Assembly (NCBI GenBank): GCA_963556145.1 | Contig: OY744468.1 | Location: 1,054,001 to 1,118,000, forward strand | Reading direction: 5' to 3' | Origin: Hygrocybe punicea | Lineage: Eukaryota; Basidiomycota; Agaricomycetes; Agaricales; Hygrophoraceae | Length of the DNA stretch: 64,000 nucleotides | Part shown: positions 34,574 to 47,923 of the stretch, in pieces | Position numbering within the stretch: position 1 is the first letter of the stretch | How the letters are laid out: each line of letters begins with the position of its first letter | Made by a program: the position numbers and the translations under genes | Notes under the pieces: generated by a model | Database searches by the model: none | Told to the model about the DNA's origin: nothing | The model's input: the letters and a program-made list of their open reading frames with translations, nothing else

Positions 34574-37500
34574 TTAATGAAAGTCAGACAAATTTCCAGG
34601 CAATACTAAGCACATGTACATCCATGCAAGACGTGAGCTGTGTGCTTCAGATATCACTAGCGGCACTTCTTTACCCCTGTGGCGCCGCTGTCTCTTCTTT
34701 GCTACCTTGAAATGATTCTTCCACTTCTTGCACATCTCTCGTTCCTCGAATGTTGAGAGTTTCCATAATGCTTCATATCGACTGAGGGAGGCTGAAGGAT
34801 GATAGTTGATAAGGTGATGATGGATATTATAGCACCACACAGCAGAAGCTTCATCAGCACACAAAGGGCATTTTATTGAACATGGAGAGGTGCCCTCCAA
34901 TTTCAAGGCAATGGCATACAAGAACTTTGTGATGCTTTGACAATGACTCTTCGTGTGATCGAGTTGGAGAGAATGTAACCAGCCCTTTGTCCTCTTCAGA
35001 TAGAAAGTGCACATTAGGGAAGGCAGCAGAGACCACATGGCTCACTGCTATGGTCAATAGTTGAATCATAAAGAATGTGAGTACTAAGATGCTCAAGGAC
35101 ACGCTGTGCCTTTGATTTGAGCAACTCAACAGTCGGTAGACATTTCGGACATGATATCTCTCCACTGTCTGAGTCTCCGCATGTCTCATTGCTCCCTTCA
35201 CACACAAAGCAAGCTTTCCCTGCATGCATTTTGTTTATCAGCAGCGTAGTAAATGCTTAATAGCCAGGACTGACCTGAGCCTTCACGATATGGAAAGTCA
35301 TGCAGGGCACCAATTCATGGTATATCCTCAGCCACCACTCAAGACAATCAGTTGTGCAGATATGAACCCACAGCAATTAGTGATGGACTGTCAAATAGAT
35401 AAAATGGTTTTTGAGAAACCTTTGTCAAGATAACTGGGTTTAGTTGCTCCACCATAACTCCAGGGACCCTGAATTGCATTGAATTCACTGTGCCAGAGGA
35501 CCGCCAATCATTCTTGAGTGAGTTTTCGTCATCATCTGTAGCTGGGATGAGGCGGATGAGTTGGTATGACACCAAGATGATCTTTTCAGCCAGCATATCA
35601 GATGGGATGTGGGGAACATGCTTATTGCTAATGCAGAGATTGTTGACCTTGCCAATACCAAGAAACAGCTTCCCTGAACTGTAGTGCAGGACTGCAATAG
35701 GATCATGAATGCCAAGAAGCAATGGGAGAGTGTCCTGATCATCAATAAGATGAGTGGTGTCGACATGTATCAGGACTGTTCTGCTACACACCTAAGGTGA
35801 TCAGTTGAGGCAGCAGTCTTCTTGTATTTGAACCAAAAAGACAATGCTTGAGCTTTGTTGATGATAGTACCATCAACTGTGATGGTGCGCGCAACTGGTC
35901 CAGTCTTGGCCAAGTCTGGAGTGTCCAACTGGGCCACGAGATCTTCTGGTTCACACAAGGTGTCTTGATCCTCACCATTGCTGCTAGCTTCATTCTCATC
36001 GTGCAGATCGTTATCCTCACTATTGCCAGCTTTGAGTGGGAGATTCATGAGTAGAGTTCCATCTGGGGACAGTATGTCGACATTTGGGTCTGCATCAGCT
36101 GCTTTCAAGATCTCTGCTATGAATGGGTGGTCCTTTTCAACTTGACGTCATCTATGCTTCCAACACAAGGCTCCAATATCTTGGTTTGATGTGATCAGCA
36201 TGGTCTGGGATGACCGCCACATCCTTTGAAACACAAGGAAGTTACAATTGCTGAGGACTCTTATCCCATTGTGGATATTTACAGTATGTTTGAGACTTCT
36301 GTTGTTGCTGTCAACTGGTTTGCTAGCTGAAGGATATCTAGATTTGCATCACTACTTACCATTGTACAAAGGATCCCAAAAAGTGTTTCGAGTCAGTCAG
36401 TTCCTAGGAGTATCAACCAAAACGAGCCATTTGGATCGGCTTTTGCGATGCAGAAATATGCAATTTTCACCATGATCATGATGTTGGCATACAATTGTGT
36501 TGGTAAGAAGTTTTTTTGTGTGTTTCCATCTCTGTAGAGGGCAAGACCAAGGTGGGCAGTGGCACTCAGATACTCTATCTGTTCTGATAATGACAGATCG
36601 ACACATATGTATAAAAGAACGATGTCAAGACAGAATCTCCCGATTGTCCACAATGATTCTCACGCTTTGGAAAACCCAGGAACAGAGTGGGAACACTTAG
36701 TGTTGAGGGACCAGATGTCGCGCAACATATTGTAGGCCAGCTTGACGTCTTGTTTATCTGCAATATTAAAAACAGAATTAATATGAAGTGCAGACAGGCC
36801 AGCATGACAAAAATGTGCTTGGATCATTGCTGGAGTGATACAGATGCCTTGGACCATGATGCCATGCTGGCGCATTAGTGCATTTCAAATACATTTGAAC
36901 ACATGCTTGTAATCTTTGTCTGCAGTGATATCATCGTCTCCAACAAGAAAATTCAAAAGCCATGAAGGGTAAAGAAGCTCATAAATGTTTGATTCAGTAT
37001 GAGGATTGTGCTTGAAGGTGAGATTGATCAATGATTTTCCACGTTTGGCCTCTCCGTCTGATGCAATAGATATGACATGAGGTAAGGTTGCTCTGCTTTT
37101 AATGGTGTTTAACGTGTTCTGTATCAGTGACATATGTTCAATGGCTCCTTCACGTTTACAGGTCCCAGAGATCAAGATTGGGTGTCCACTGTAGAATTGG
37201 GTTTCATATGCAAGGAACCTCATAGCACCAACAGTCACCTGACACAAGATTTGAATAATTTGACCCACAGATAAGTTTTACCACATCACGTACCTCACTT
37301 GCATAATGGATTTCTCCATTCTCCCGGTCATCAAATAAATCATTGAGATCATCTTGGCATGTAAAACTGAGATTGGCCCGATGACCATGTTCCCTGCAAA
37401 TGCCAAGAAAGTGATTTTGTTTATTGTCCCACCATGGCCATTTCTCTACTGCGATCTTATCAAACATCAAGACTTGATGACAAATAACTTGTGTCTTCAA

Positions 37501-37902
37501 TATCCCATCTATACTTGTGATGCATGCATCCACATTATGACCAATTTCTGCTGATGTAGGAGTCAATGATGACGGTATGAGGGGAGAAATCGTTGAACAA
37601 CATTGGATGGTTGAAACGGATGGGAGTCCAAGCGATCAATGTGCTATTTCTGCAAGGCGTACACCACCTAGTCTCAGGAAGATAAGTCCTTGCATATTGT
37701 CTTCCTCTGTATATCCATGAGGGTGATATTCCTGTCTTGCAGCACATTCATAAATTGATGATCCCATGTATTCCAGCATTGTTATCCAGAGCAACTTGAA
37801 TAATGTGATCCACCCGCTCATATTTCCCACTTGCAATAGCAAGAATGAAATGCTTGCAAGTATCCATAGCTTTTTGCCATGTGAATAGCTTTTGATCCGC
37901 AT
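34574..37902 (-). pseudogene. Decayed copy of a large uncharacterised Agaricomycete protein family
   Basis: Minus-strand blocks in order match a family I know as large Agaricomycete hypothetical proteins: MQGLIFLRLGGVRLAEIAH, then QNHFLGICREHGHRANLSF, VGDDDITADKDYKHVF, YICVDLSLSEQIEYLSA, FGILCTMVSSDANLDILQL, NVDILSPDGTLL and a tail with HSSEPCGLC, SPCSIKCPLC and a Cys/His cluster ending HHHLINYHP that could bind zinc. The frame carries in-frame TGA at 37636, 36885, 36660 and 36393, each where Arg is expected (IAH*SLG, FKCI*NAL, SKA*ESL, GTD*LET), plus frameshifts from ~36300 downward. One intron (donor GTACGT near 37293) is visible. The family often sits near transposons; function unknown. 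Confidence 0.65.
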
Positions 37903-38214
37903 GCAGGCATTGAGATGCAGTTTGTCAACTTCAAGGGTTTTTCAATGGGCAATGGTTGCAAGTCCAGTGTGAGTGTGATACATATATGGAGCATTGTCCT
38001 TGACTCCATTTTCAATCTGGTCCAGGATCCCAGACAGAATTGAATTGGATTTGAGGCTAGAACATGGTTGACATTACCGGTTTTCCCCATGCATGCTCAT
38101 GCCTGGAGGGTCATTTTCCCTGCACAGACATCATAGTCCCAAGGAAGTGGTTGATCATGCATTGCATATGGATAAGATGAATGCAGTGTCATTCCAACTG
38201 GGAAGGTGAGCACG

Positions 38215-38631
38215 TAACCTTGGCAATTGTATTGATCAAAAGCAGCTCAGCTAGATAATGGGAAATGATTAGATAAGATGTGAACAAGAGGATGGTAAGA
38301 TAGTGATAAGATAGGATGCATCAGAGAGTGATTGTGATAGTTTGCTTACATAAAGACAATGGAGGTCTATTGTTCTGATCAGTCCATTGTTCTAAACAGC
38401 CCAAATGGAGATAGAGCCCATTGTTCACAGCCTCTTTGATGCCATCCATTGTTCTCATGACTCAGTCCCATTGTTCTCAGTCCCCCATTGTTCTCCAACA
38501 GTATAAATAGGGCCCCCAAATTCCAGTAGGATTTCCCCCCTCACCAATCAGTAGTCAGTCTTAGTCTGGGTTCACACAGTGTGATCCCTCATTCTATTAG
38601 TACTAGTAGTTACTCATTGTAGTAGCTAGTG
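38215..38631 (+). promoter_or_regulatory. Possible LTR-like promoter region with TATA box
   Basis: Six spaced CCATTGTTCT motifs (about 38370-38490) precede TATAAATAGGG (near 38502) and a pyrimidine-rich CACCAATCAGTAGTCAGTC stretch. This resembles the U3/R part of a long terminal repeat, but I could not find both LTR ends or a retrotransposon body. The large hAT element is inserted just downstream. Confidence 0.3.
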
Positions 38632-39186
38632 TAGTGTTGCCACAGCTCAACTAACCGCAAGCAGACTTTAAAAACCATGGCTTATCTCCAAAATGGCCAG
38701 GCTGGCCACACTGCCCAATTGGAAGCCCCGACTTCAGCCGAGTCAGCTGCCGAGGTTGGCTTGAACCATTTTTAATATTTTGAATTCCGCATTTATGCCT
38801 AACCTCACTGCCATCGCTCTTGTACCTCAACACCCACACAACTCAAGCAAACATGCGTACTGCTTGTCACTGGAGTTCCACATGTAGCACACTCTCAATA
38901 ATATGGTGCACATTGTGATGCGCTTTGCCACTAAAAGTCCATAATCAAGATGTGGAGTTCATACAAATCCAACTGCCAATGAAGATGACTACAAATGGGT
39001 ATGCCTACAGGCTACTGTACAGAAAGGAAGATGGGGTATGGTTAAGATAACAGTGTCCAAATAATATATAGCAACTATTCAGAGGAGGAGTTTAGAGCTG
39101 GCTGGAGGTGAAGGTGAAATGCTGTTCTGAGAGCATAACCTGTACATAACCCGTTGTTAATCCAGTGAATATAGATGTGTTGGTAC

Positions 39187-40735
39187 TTATCTTATATGGT
39201 GTTTGAGGGTGGGATGTTTGCATTTGTGCTTAGGAGTGCTATCCCGAAGTTCCGTCCCTCTCAATGGTGTAGAGATTGAGCCACCAGCAACATCCCAATC
39301 GAATGCTAGATTACTCTGGAACCCCACCTGTGATAAGAGATTGTTGAAAAGGTTGCGAAAGTGATTATAATCAGGTTTTTTGTCAAAAGCAAGTGAGCAA
39401 CTTTGTTCAAGAAAAGTATGAAACTCCACTGGGAGTGACTGGTATAAGTCATGTGTTGTGATTCCTCATTTGCTTTCAAGAATGCCCTGCCCCAGGCCCT
39501 ACCATGGCAAACATCCACAAAGAAAGTATATGAGAATGTAAGCAAGAGACTCTAGATCGTTGTAGAGGCTCCGGGCCATCTGGACCCGAATCCTCTTCAT
39601 ATCCCACTTTGTCCCCATCCATTCCCATTCATGTATCGTCAATTCCGCCCGATTCCGGTCCTCTCCGTCGATTCCTCTCCGGGTCCGCCTCCAGAATCGT
39701 TCCTACTCGCACTGCAATGTCCCTAGCGACCCGGAATCAGTACATATATAGTCATATATCATATATCTTCGTTTCCCATTACTTAGTACATAGCACTCCA
39801 CCTATACTCCACTCCACTCCACTCCTATCAGTTACAGCCTTCACTTGTAGTACATAGTTACTACAGCACAGGATCACTCCCAGTAGTATAAAAGATGTAC
39901 CCTTATACTACAACCATATAATATTACATCCTATCATATTACAGGTTATCACTCCCATTCAGTTCTATTTCTTAGTCTACTATTTGTATCCCACTTCCTT
40001 CACTTCCCCTCTGATCCGGAACCCTGGATTTGGGTTGGATTGACTAGACTACATAGAAACACTTTACTCCTTTGATCTCTTTCTAGCAGATCACCCCTTC
40101 TAGTAGATTCCTATTCCGAGTCTACAACAGAACTCACCGTCACATCGTCCCGCCTTCCAAGCTCCAAGCCCAAGTGACTATTAATGGAAGCGAAGTTAGC
40201 GGTTCCAATGAGGCCAAGACCCTTGTTAAATGGAATGTGCAGGTGCATATTGGGATCCCTGAACTCATTTGATAGCCCAAAATTGATGAGGTGCACCAGG
40301 TTGGCATGCTTGCCAACACCCATAACAATGTTACTAGGCTTGAGATCACGATGAACGAAGTTGCAAGTATGGATGTATTGCAGGCAACAGAGCTGGACAT
40401 GGAAGATATCAACCAATCAAGTATGACCTTGGAAGTCAATTTACTTACCAACTGGTCAGCCAGGAGCAGAACAGTTTTCAACGTGAACCGAAAATGGCAT
40501 TGAACAAAGAGGTCCTTGAGGGATGGACCAAGGAGATCAACCACCATCGCATTGAAGCCACCTTCCATGCCAAACCAATGGACACAAGGGATACCAATTC
40601 CTCTGCTAAGCCTCTTGTAGACGTGAAACTCGTGGTCTAGCGTGTGATCCTTTCCATCCAGTGGCTCGAGTTTAATGGCAAAGTCTTCCCCTGACAAAAT
40701 GTTGCGTGCATGGTATATTTCATCTGTTTACCCAG
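39187..40735 (-). pseudogene. Casein kinase 1-like kinase, pseudogene
   Basis: Minus-strand exons give CK1 hallmarks: GEDFAIKLEPLDG (lysine strand), VDLLGPSLKDLF, the catalytic loop FVHRDLKPSNI, GTANFASINSHLGLELGRRDD (CK1 substrate loop), then NDLESLAYILIYFLCGCLPW and FDKKPDYNHFRNLFNNLL with FDWDV at the end. The DFG-equivalent reads INFGLSNEF, so the metal-binding Asp is replaced by Asn. TAG at 39499-39501 interrupts LPWQG, and ~0.55 kb of non-CK1 DNA separates the RRDD and LESLAY parts. The glycine-rich loop exon was not found. It lies inside the large hAT element; CK1 genes normally act in nuclear and membrane signalling. Confidence 0.75.
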
Positions 40736-41829
40736 GCTTGTGAGTAAATTATGAAGAGAGCTAGTTGGACCTATGGGTGGACCTGGAAGCGACTATTCCG
40801 TGCAACCTATATCTACCGGCTAATCAAACAAGTTTCATGAAGATCATACTATTTCACAGTGGGGACAATCAGAGTATGTATGCACAGAATATTAGACATT
40901 ACTCACTATACAAAAGAGAGAAGTTGATGTGGTGATACATGAAAACGAACCCAGTTCAAGTTGGACATTTAACTCCAAAGAGTTCACATGCATTTATCAC
41001 GTGCCAATGTCAATCGTATTAAGTGAAACATATTACTATTAAGGCTTCTAGTCACTGCATTTTCTGTCTTTAGTATCCAGCTTCTTTGTTTTTGACTGGG
41101 CTGAAATAATATCAAGTACACAACTTACCCTGCGACCCTGATCACCCTTTCCCTTTTAACCATTCACAACAAACTGCAATAGAGTGGGCATGGTGGGCTT
41201 GTGCAAGCAGGGAGTGGCCATACATGAAGCGGCAGTGGTCTGTTGGCCTGCGGTAAGAGCAGTTGCCATGTTAAGAATGTGTTGATGGGGATTGTTAGGT
41301 CAAGGTTAACAAGTCAAAGGCGGAGGTGCATACTGCCTCCAATGACTCACTGAAGCGTCGAGCGGTCGATCGGGTACACAGCTAGGCACTCTTTCTGATG
41401 ACTTGAAGGCCCATTGAATCAGGCTGGTGAGCCGTGTTGTTGGGTCTGTGTCATAGATTGAGTGTCCAAAAGGTGAGAAAATTTCTCAATCGCAGTGGCA
41501 GATCCACCTGAAATTTGAGTTAGAAGAGGATGATGATGACCTCAGGAACCATCAGTCAGTCATCAACGTTGTCAACAGTGGAGACACACCGTTTTCATAG
41601 TATGTAGAATCGCATCAATTTTGTCCTAGTCTTCACATGACCGTTTCTACGTCCACAAGTAAATTTGAAGCACCTTATGCAAATAATTGATAACAGAGTA
41701 GGTAGCAGGAAAGGGGGAGTAGGCCATGGAGAAAGGGGAATGTTACAGGAAAGTTCAAGTGAAAAATCTAATTAAAAACGTCCAATTTCCATCCTGTATC
41801 TCCTAAAAGTCATTAGAGGTTGAACGGGT

Positions 41830-42600
41830 GGTCTAAACAATGGTACTCACCACAGTGAGGATGTTTGGATGGCTGCAAGTCAAGCAGATCCTCCGCTTGT
41901 CAAAACCCTGTAGAACATACTGTATATTCACAACTAAGGAAAACAGAGACAGAGAGATTCACTTACCGAGCAAGGAAACCCACGAAAATAGCAATGTAAA
42001 CCACCAAAACACACTTCCAAATGTTTATGTTTGGCTGATTGTAATAACGGTTGCAGCGAAGGGCGTAATGGTGGTGGTGGAGGTGAACTTTGCCATTCAC
42101 ATTGTATATATCAATCTGAGCATTGCCAACGTTGTTGGTGGTGTATGAGACATCTCTGGGAATGAGGTGGTGGTGTGTGAGTAATGGAATGTGAGGAGGA
42201 TAAAGTGCAAGAATAAAGTGCAAGGACAAGCGCGTCCTAAAGTCACGCGTCCAAAAAGGCAAGTACTTGGATAAGACCTGAAAACACTCGTTTATGAGTG
42301 AAAATAATTTACACAGACACGGTAAAAAAAGAACTCATCTTATTAGACATCCTATCATACTGATTTTTCGCACTTGGCCACCAAGGATAGGTATCCCTGG
42401 TGTATTGTAGCATAAACAGTCCCTTTGAAGCCGAAACCAGCAAACACGATTCCAACCTCCACATCTTCTGCCGCCACCACCACCACATGTTCCTTCAACC
42501 CAGTTCCAATGTTTATAATTTGCCCACATACCTTCTTCAGATCGTGTACACATATGATAACATGTATACTTGATTTTATCACCCTCCAATGAAAGACTAT
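41830..42600 (-). other. Unrecognised ORF-bearing stretch inside the large hAT element
   Basis: Two minus-strand open stretches (42335-42589 and 41963-42262) have plausible splice sites nearby, for example GTAAGT at about 41960. Peptides such as NNVGNAQIDIYNVNGKVH are protein-like but match nothing I know. Could be part of a captured gene or chance. Confidence 0.25.
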
Positions 42601-43088
42601 CTTGAAATAGTCCTGTTCACAAAGAGTCGCTCTTAGAAAATAAAGTGATTAAGCTATAACTTGAAACAACAGTAAAATGAATTATCATCCTCTGGCTTTC
42701 CTGGTGAACACGGAGAAAAATGATAATGTACCTGTGAACTTTGGTCCTCATCAGCACCATGCCACCCCAGTTCTTCTGTCATCATAGATGTTACTTGTCA
42801 CCAGGTGTTGGCTTTGTTGTATGCACTGGCTTCATTGGCATTGTGTCATCAGATCCCCTTTGTATTGTAAGAACATCATGATTCAAAGGAGTGGAAGAGA
42901 ACCATAGGGCTCAGGAAACAGTGTCTCTCCCTTTGATCCTGAGTGGTGCGAGAGGAGCTTGTAGAGCTTTAGAAAAGGTGGCACAGCAAACATTGGACTT
43001 GGAAAACTCCCAATTAGGAAGCATATTCTAAATCTAAATCTATACAGTAGACAAATTACACTATTGAGTATATGCCAGGACCCCTGAG

Positions 43089-45936
43089 TCAATCTTCGTC
43101 GCAAGTGATGGATTGAATGGCACGGTCCAAGCCATCTTGAAAATCTCCCTTGAGTAACTTCTGCAGGAGGTCATCCTCTGGGTCATCCACAACCATTAAC
43201 TTCTCTGGCATCATCCAAGCATCTGTAAAATTGAGACGGTCTTGCTTCAGATGAAATTTTACCATCTGGAGAGCTTCCATCAGGAGAGGACTGATCCAAT
43301 TCCTCCACTTGGTGTCTGTTTCAGCACTCGAGGAAAAGATACGTTCACAAGGAACAGCAGATGCTTGAATTGGAAGATAGTCCATGGCTATCACAAAGAG
43401 GGTGGAGAAAAAAGGTCTGTTAACCTACAATACCTTTTAGTATTTGATGTATACTCAATGTCACTGCATACCTCCCAAAATTTGAGAATGTCAACATTCT
43501 TTGGCGACACTGGCGCCATGATATAAGCCTGATACTCTTGATCAATGGTTTGCACATCCTCGCTAGATCCACCAATCTCCATGTCGTCACCAAGGCCATA
43601 TTGTGCGGCAAGTGACATATATTTCAGCATCTCTCTGGCATCCTGGTCTGCTTCGGGGGTCTGTGTTGGCTGTTCTTCAGTGTTACTGACTTTCTCACAG
43701 TATTTAATCATCTTTTGAAAGTAGTGAGAATGTTTGAAGGCATAGCGCCACATAAATAGAGTTGCCGTTTGACGAATCTTCGATTCGGCCATTTGGATGT
43801 ATTCCATGTCCCAATGTTTCTTGATCCAGTTCATGTGCATCATGGGGTTTAGGACTGTATATGGTTATTAGATATCTGCACCTCAGAATCCACGTAAGTA
43901 TTTACCCATTGCAATAATATATGCTGGAGTGCGATCCATTCGGCCATAATACTTAGTAGCCCAATCTAGACCAGGTTGGATGACTGGCTTCAAATTTGGG
44001 TGTTCCAGAATTATTTTATCCCACATTGACATGAATGACTCAAACGCAGGGATGGTGCTGGACAATATTGGCATTCTCTCGCCTGACATCACTTGCTGTA
44101 CTATGTGAGGGACCTGTTTGTAGAATACAGAATCAGGGTATGTCTCATGGCCCACTTCGTTACTTATGCTCAAAACAACCTCTATATCCTGCATCTTGGA
44201 CCAGTCACGAGAAGAGAGTTGGTCCTTTGCAAGGTCATTGTTGTTAGGAAGAGCGAGGAAGTAATCAACCACCTGGTAAATTACTTTTAGCAAGGAAAAG
44301 GAAATTCAGTGAAATGGGGGCATACCGGGTGAAGCTCACGGAGTCTGTTTAGCATGTGATAAACAGAATCCCATTGCATCTTCACATCTTGCTAGAGCTG
44401 CAGATGCCTAACTTTGACGATTTTAGGAGGATTCCCTTCCTTGAACCACCCCTTAGCATTGCTGTTTGTGATTACCTCACTAAAGGCATCTCGCTGCGAG
44501 CCTGACCCTCGAATAGCTCGGACAACCATGCAAGCACAAGATATGGGATTAGGTGCCACCAGTTCAGTGTCCATAAGAGCAGGGGTGTCAGTCATACCAG
44601 TATTAGAAATGCCAAGTATGACTCTCCTGGAACTAAGGTCGACAACATGACCGTAACACATGATCTTGCATTCAGCCGCATCAAAAGCAATATCACGACC
44701 TGTAAATATCCTTTCAAGCACCCTCATCATAGTCTCATTGTTTGATGCATTGTCCAAAGTGAAATGCCCAGCCTAAGTTGAAAAATGTATCGACTCAGAA
44801 TTGTCTCCCTGTTAGTTTTCACTTAATTGGCTTACCTTAACGGTGATCCCAGCCCTGTCAAGAAGTTGTATGACCATTGCAGCAAGTGATTCGCCATCAT
44901 GACCGCCACGGAGATGGTGAAATGCAATTAGTGATGCTTTGAGTTGTAAAGAAGTCATCCCCCAAACTTTGGCGATCCAGTGGGCGGTTAGTGCGAGATA
45001 AGGGTGGCGGTTTTGATTTGACCACACATCCACCGTAAACAAAATTTGTCCTACAGAATCCTACAGAATATGGATGAGAAACGGTCAGATGGAACAAGGA
45101 ACACCTACCGCAAGCTGGCCCTTTAGTACCTGAAAATAATTTTTCCACACTTCAATGATTAGCTCACGCAGCTTTGTTCTGTGAGGAATCATGTTCTCTC
45201 TTAAGTCATTTCGTAGAAGGATAAGAAGACACCTAAATTCAGGACATTCAACGAGGTTTAGAGACTTCAAGAGTAGGCTAATGGTGCGTATAATAACTTC
45301 AACTGTAGATAAAAACATACCTGATCATCGGCTATCATGAAATTTAACAATGCCTTGTGAAAGGTACGTTCATCAAACTTCTCGGGCTCTGATGGAGCCT
45401 CACTAGCCATGGTTCCTTGTGATCGAGCTTGCAACACCAGTCCCGGTAATAAATTTTTCCATCCTTCTTCCTTCGCTACTGATCTGTATAGTTCAATGTG
45501 GTACTTTTCGATATGGGGTCAGAGAGATGTTGTTGAAGTGTTCTTTGAGAACTCATAATTGATGGATGACAACCATTGAGTTGGATTGGCAGCTCTGGCC
45601 TCCCTGCCAACGATGTGTCAATAAGTCTGAAAACTGAAGAGGAAATAAAACTTACTTGCACAATTTACAGATTTTTTTGCCTGTCTCCGGGTCGGTTTCG
45701 AAGAAATACCGAATGTCGGCTGCACCCGCCTTCCATACAATAGGGACACTCGGGTTGTTGACTTGGATGTCACGGTGACTATCTGTTGTATCTCGAGCCC
45801 TCTGACAGGCGTGGGCTGGTGCGGGTTCTTCGGTCTCGCTGCCAGAGACGTCCTCTAGTGGAAAGTACTCTCCTTCTTCAGGTTCCTGGAAGGCATTGGC
45901 TTGGGTATGGTTGACTCGACGAGCACGGGGTGCCAT
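43089..45936 (-). pseudogene. hAT transposase (BED finger, RNase H fold, dimerisation domain)
   Basis: A multi-exon minus-strand gene starting MAPRARRVNHTQAN at 45936. The first exon ends in a BED-type zinc finger (VWKAGAADIRYFF...KKICKLCK), the DNA-binding part of hAT transposases. Later exons carry FTVDVWSNQNRHPYLALTAH, FTLDNASNNETMMRVLE (catalytic Asp region), CYGHVVDLSS and MQWDSVYHMLNRL. The last exon has the C-terminal dimerisation segment SAVPCERIFSSSAET through SPLLMEALQMVKFHL. In-frame stops at 45519-45521 (TGA in TSL*PHIEKYH, Arg expected) and 44392-44394 (TAG in LQL*QDVK) make this copy inactive as read. It sits centrally in the large hAT element and is its own mobility gene. Confidence 0.85.
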
Positions 45937-46374
45937 AGTTGGTAGTCATAGTAGTAAGTAAAGGTTACAGGTTACAGAGGCAAATTAGATCTTGCATTTA
46001 TATAGAGGAAAGTGACTGATCCAATGCTACGGTTTTTTTTCCCTAACTGCTGTCAGCTGACAGATATCCACCTAGTGTTTGAGTCAGTTAGTTAATTTCA
46101 CTGTGGATTTACGATGTAACACCAATAGTCAGTTAGTTATGTAATTTCACTGTGGCAGCGAATGTGCCAAAAAATGCCCCCAACTCCACAGAACCACTGA
46201 ACTCAACAGCAGCAACAGCAAACAATCCCCACAGCTCCTTGGGACACACCAGTAGGGGTAAACATCAAAAGACTGAACATATCATTGTCAATGGGTCCAA
46301 AACGAATTTCTGAGGCATATCGTAGAACAGGTGGGGTTGTAATCTACAGGCAAAAGCTACTCAAATTCAGAAGT

Positions 46375-47790
46375 CTATAGTCCATGGGAATCCACATCGC
46401 CGTGAACATAATCCACACCGCGGCGAACATAATGAAACGAAAATGCTGACCACGCGTGCCCATCAAGCAGTGGCTGCTGCCACATCACTCTACTGCCGCT
46501 CCACAACCTGCAAATAAAATTATCGTCTCCAATCTTCAGCAAGACGTAAATGAAGCTCAAACCTGCTTGTCCTGCTCCATAGTAATCACTCATTGGTCGC
46601 GTGACACCAGCGACGACTACTTCGTCTGTTGCAGCTGAAGGACAAGTGGCCAGGTTTGTCTAGAATGTCCCATGTACATGCAGTTTGTTGATTCGCAATG
46701 AAGGAACAGTGGACCTCAAGAAAGACGTGGAGGGAAGGGAGGTCAAAATGACCAAGGGATGCCAAAGATGGCCGCTGGTATTGAACAAGTTTGATGTCGC
46801 AAGAGGCGAGGCTGAGAGCAAGTTGTGATGGCACACATATTCTTCATGTAGTCATGTTGCGAACAAAACTTTTCGTGTTTTGATGGGAGCGGCTCTTTGC
46901 AGTCTTGAACATCGCAACAAGGATGGCCCATATCAATCCTATCTGTGACAGTCAAACACAACGCTTCTATTGAATGAGAGTTAGTGATTACCGGAGACAA
47001 AAACCAATAGGTATGGGCTCACCGATGACACCAGCGCTTTGTTTTCACAAAGCTTGCAACATAAATTACAAGCATGGTTCCAGTATTCCTGTCCAGGGCC
47101 TGCCATTGCTGCTGTCCACAATTCAAGAGCAGCTTGAAGCTGTTGGGCTTGGTCGGCAGCGGCATGTGGTATGCTGAGGGTGGCATTGCGTTGGTTGTGA
47201 TCTAACAGCAGTGCATGGATAAAAATGCATCCCAAACGTGATTGCAGGTCATCGTGAATTCGTATGGCCATTCCAATGGCAAGATCTGAGCTGTCAGGTG
47301 GTCAACATCAAGATTATATATCCGTGCCAAGTTCGTTGCCAAAACCCTTGAAAATTCATGAAGAAGATGCAAAAACATTTTTATTATTTGTGCTCACCAC
47401 ATGCACACCATCATATTCACAAATCTTTCAATAAGGCATGTCTCGATGAAGTAGTGCATCGAAATCTGAACAATTGGAGGGACCCCAGGATAATACGAGT
47501 GAGTGGTTTCATCTTGATGAACATAATAATTGGAATAATATCGGGTCTTGCAAGCTATACAGGTGATCAACAAGCAACACCATAACCATATGAAGAGTAA
47601 GATTTACTGATACATATTGCTGAATATGACCAAATGGGTATTGCTCCCATATCCCGCGTAAACAAGACAGCTTCATAGTGCATGAGATCCACAAGTTCCT
47701 GAGTATTCGTTTTAAGTGGTCCTCTCGAGTTGATGCTGCACTTAAGGTCCGAACAGACATTGATTGGTGGGAAAAGGTCATAAAAACTTG
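46375..47790 (-). pseudogene. KDZ-associated cysteine-cluster (CxC5/CxC6-like) protein fragment
   Basis: Minus-strand blocks contain HACNLCCKLCE, then GHPCCDVQDCKEPLPSKH, EKFCSQHDYMKNMCAI and TTCSQP, matching the CxC6-type zinc cluster found on fungal KDZ transposases. The upstream block (47271-46981) has LLLDHNQRNATLSIPH, which precedes that cluster in the family. Further upstream, 47.4-47.8 kb has weak similarity to the CxC5 part. The KDZ catalytic half is not visible and several frames are broken. It is either cargo or an old insertion inside the large hAT element. Confidence 0.5.
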
Positions 47791-47923
47791 TAATGCGAGT
47801 TTACATTATAGTCCTAAAGGTGTTTAAGTGATGATCAGCTTACCGATGCCGAAGTCGAGGCCATGTTCAAGGAATAATGGCAGGAGAGATGCATTTCTTA
47901 GTGGTGCGTTGTACTGGTTATCC

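Noticed and set aside
39565..40120. Insertion inside the CK1 pseudogene called as a separate mobile element
   Set aside because: Only a weak 8-10-bp inverted match (GTTGTAGA / TCTACAAC) and no target duplication; it could equally be a long intron.
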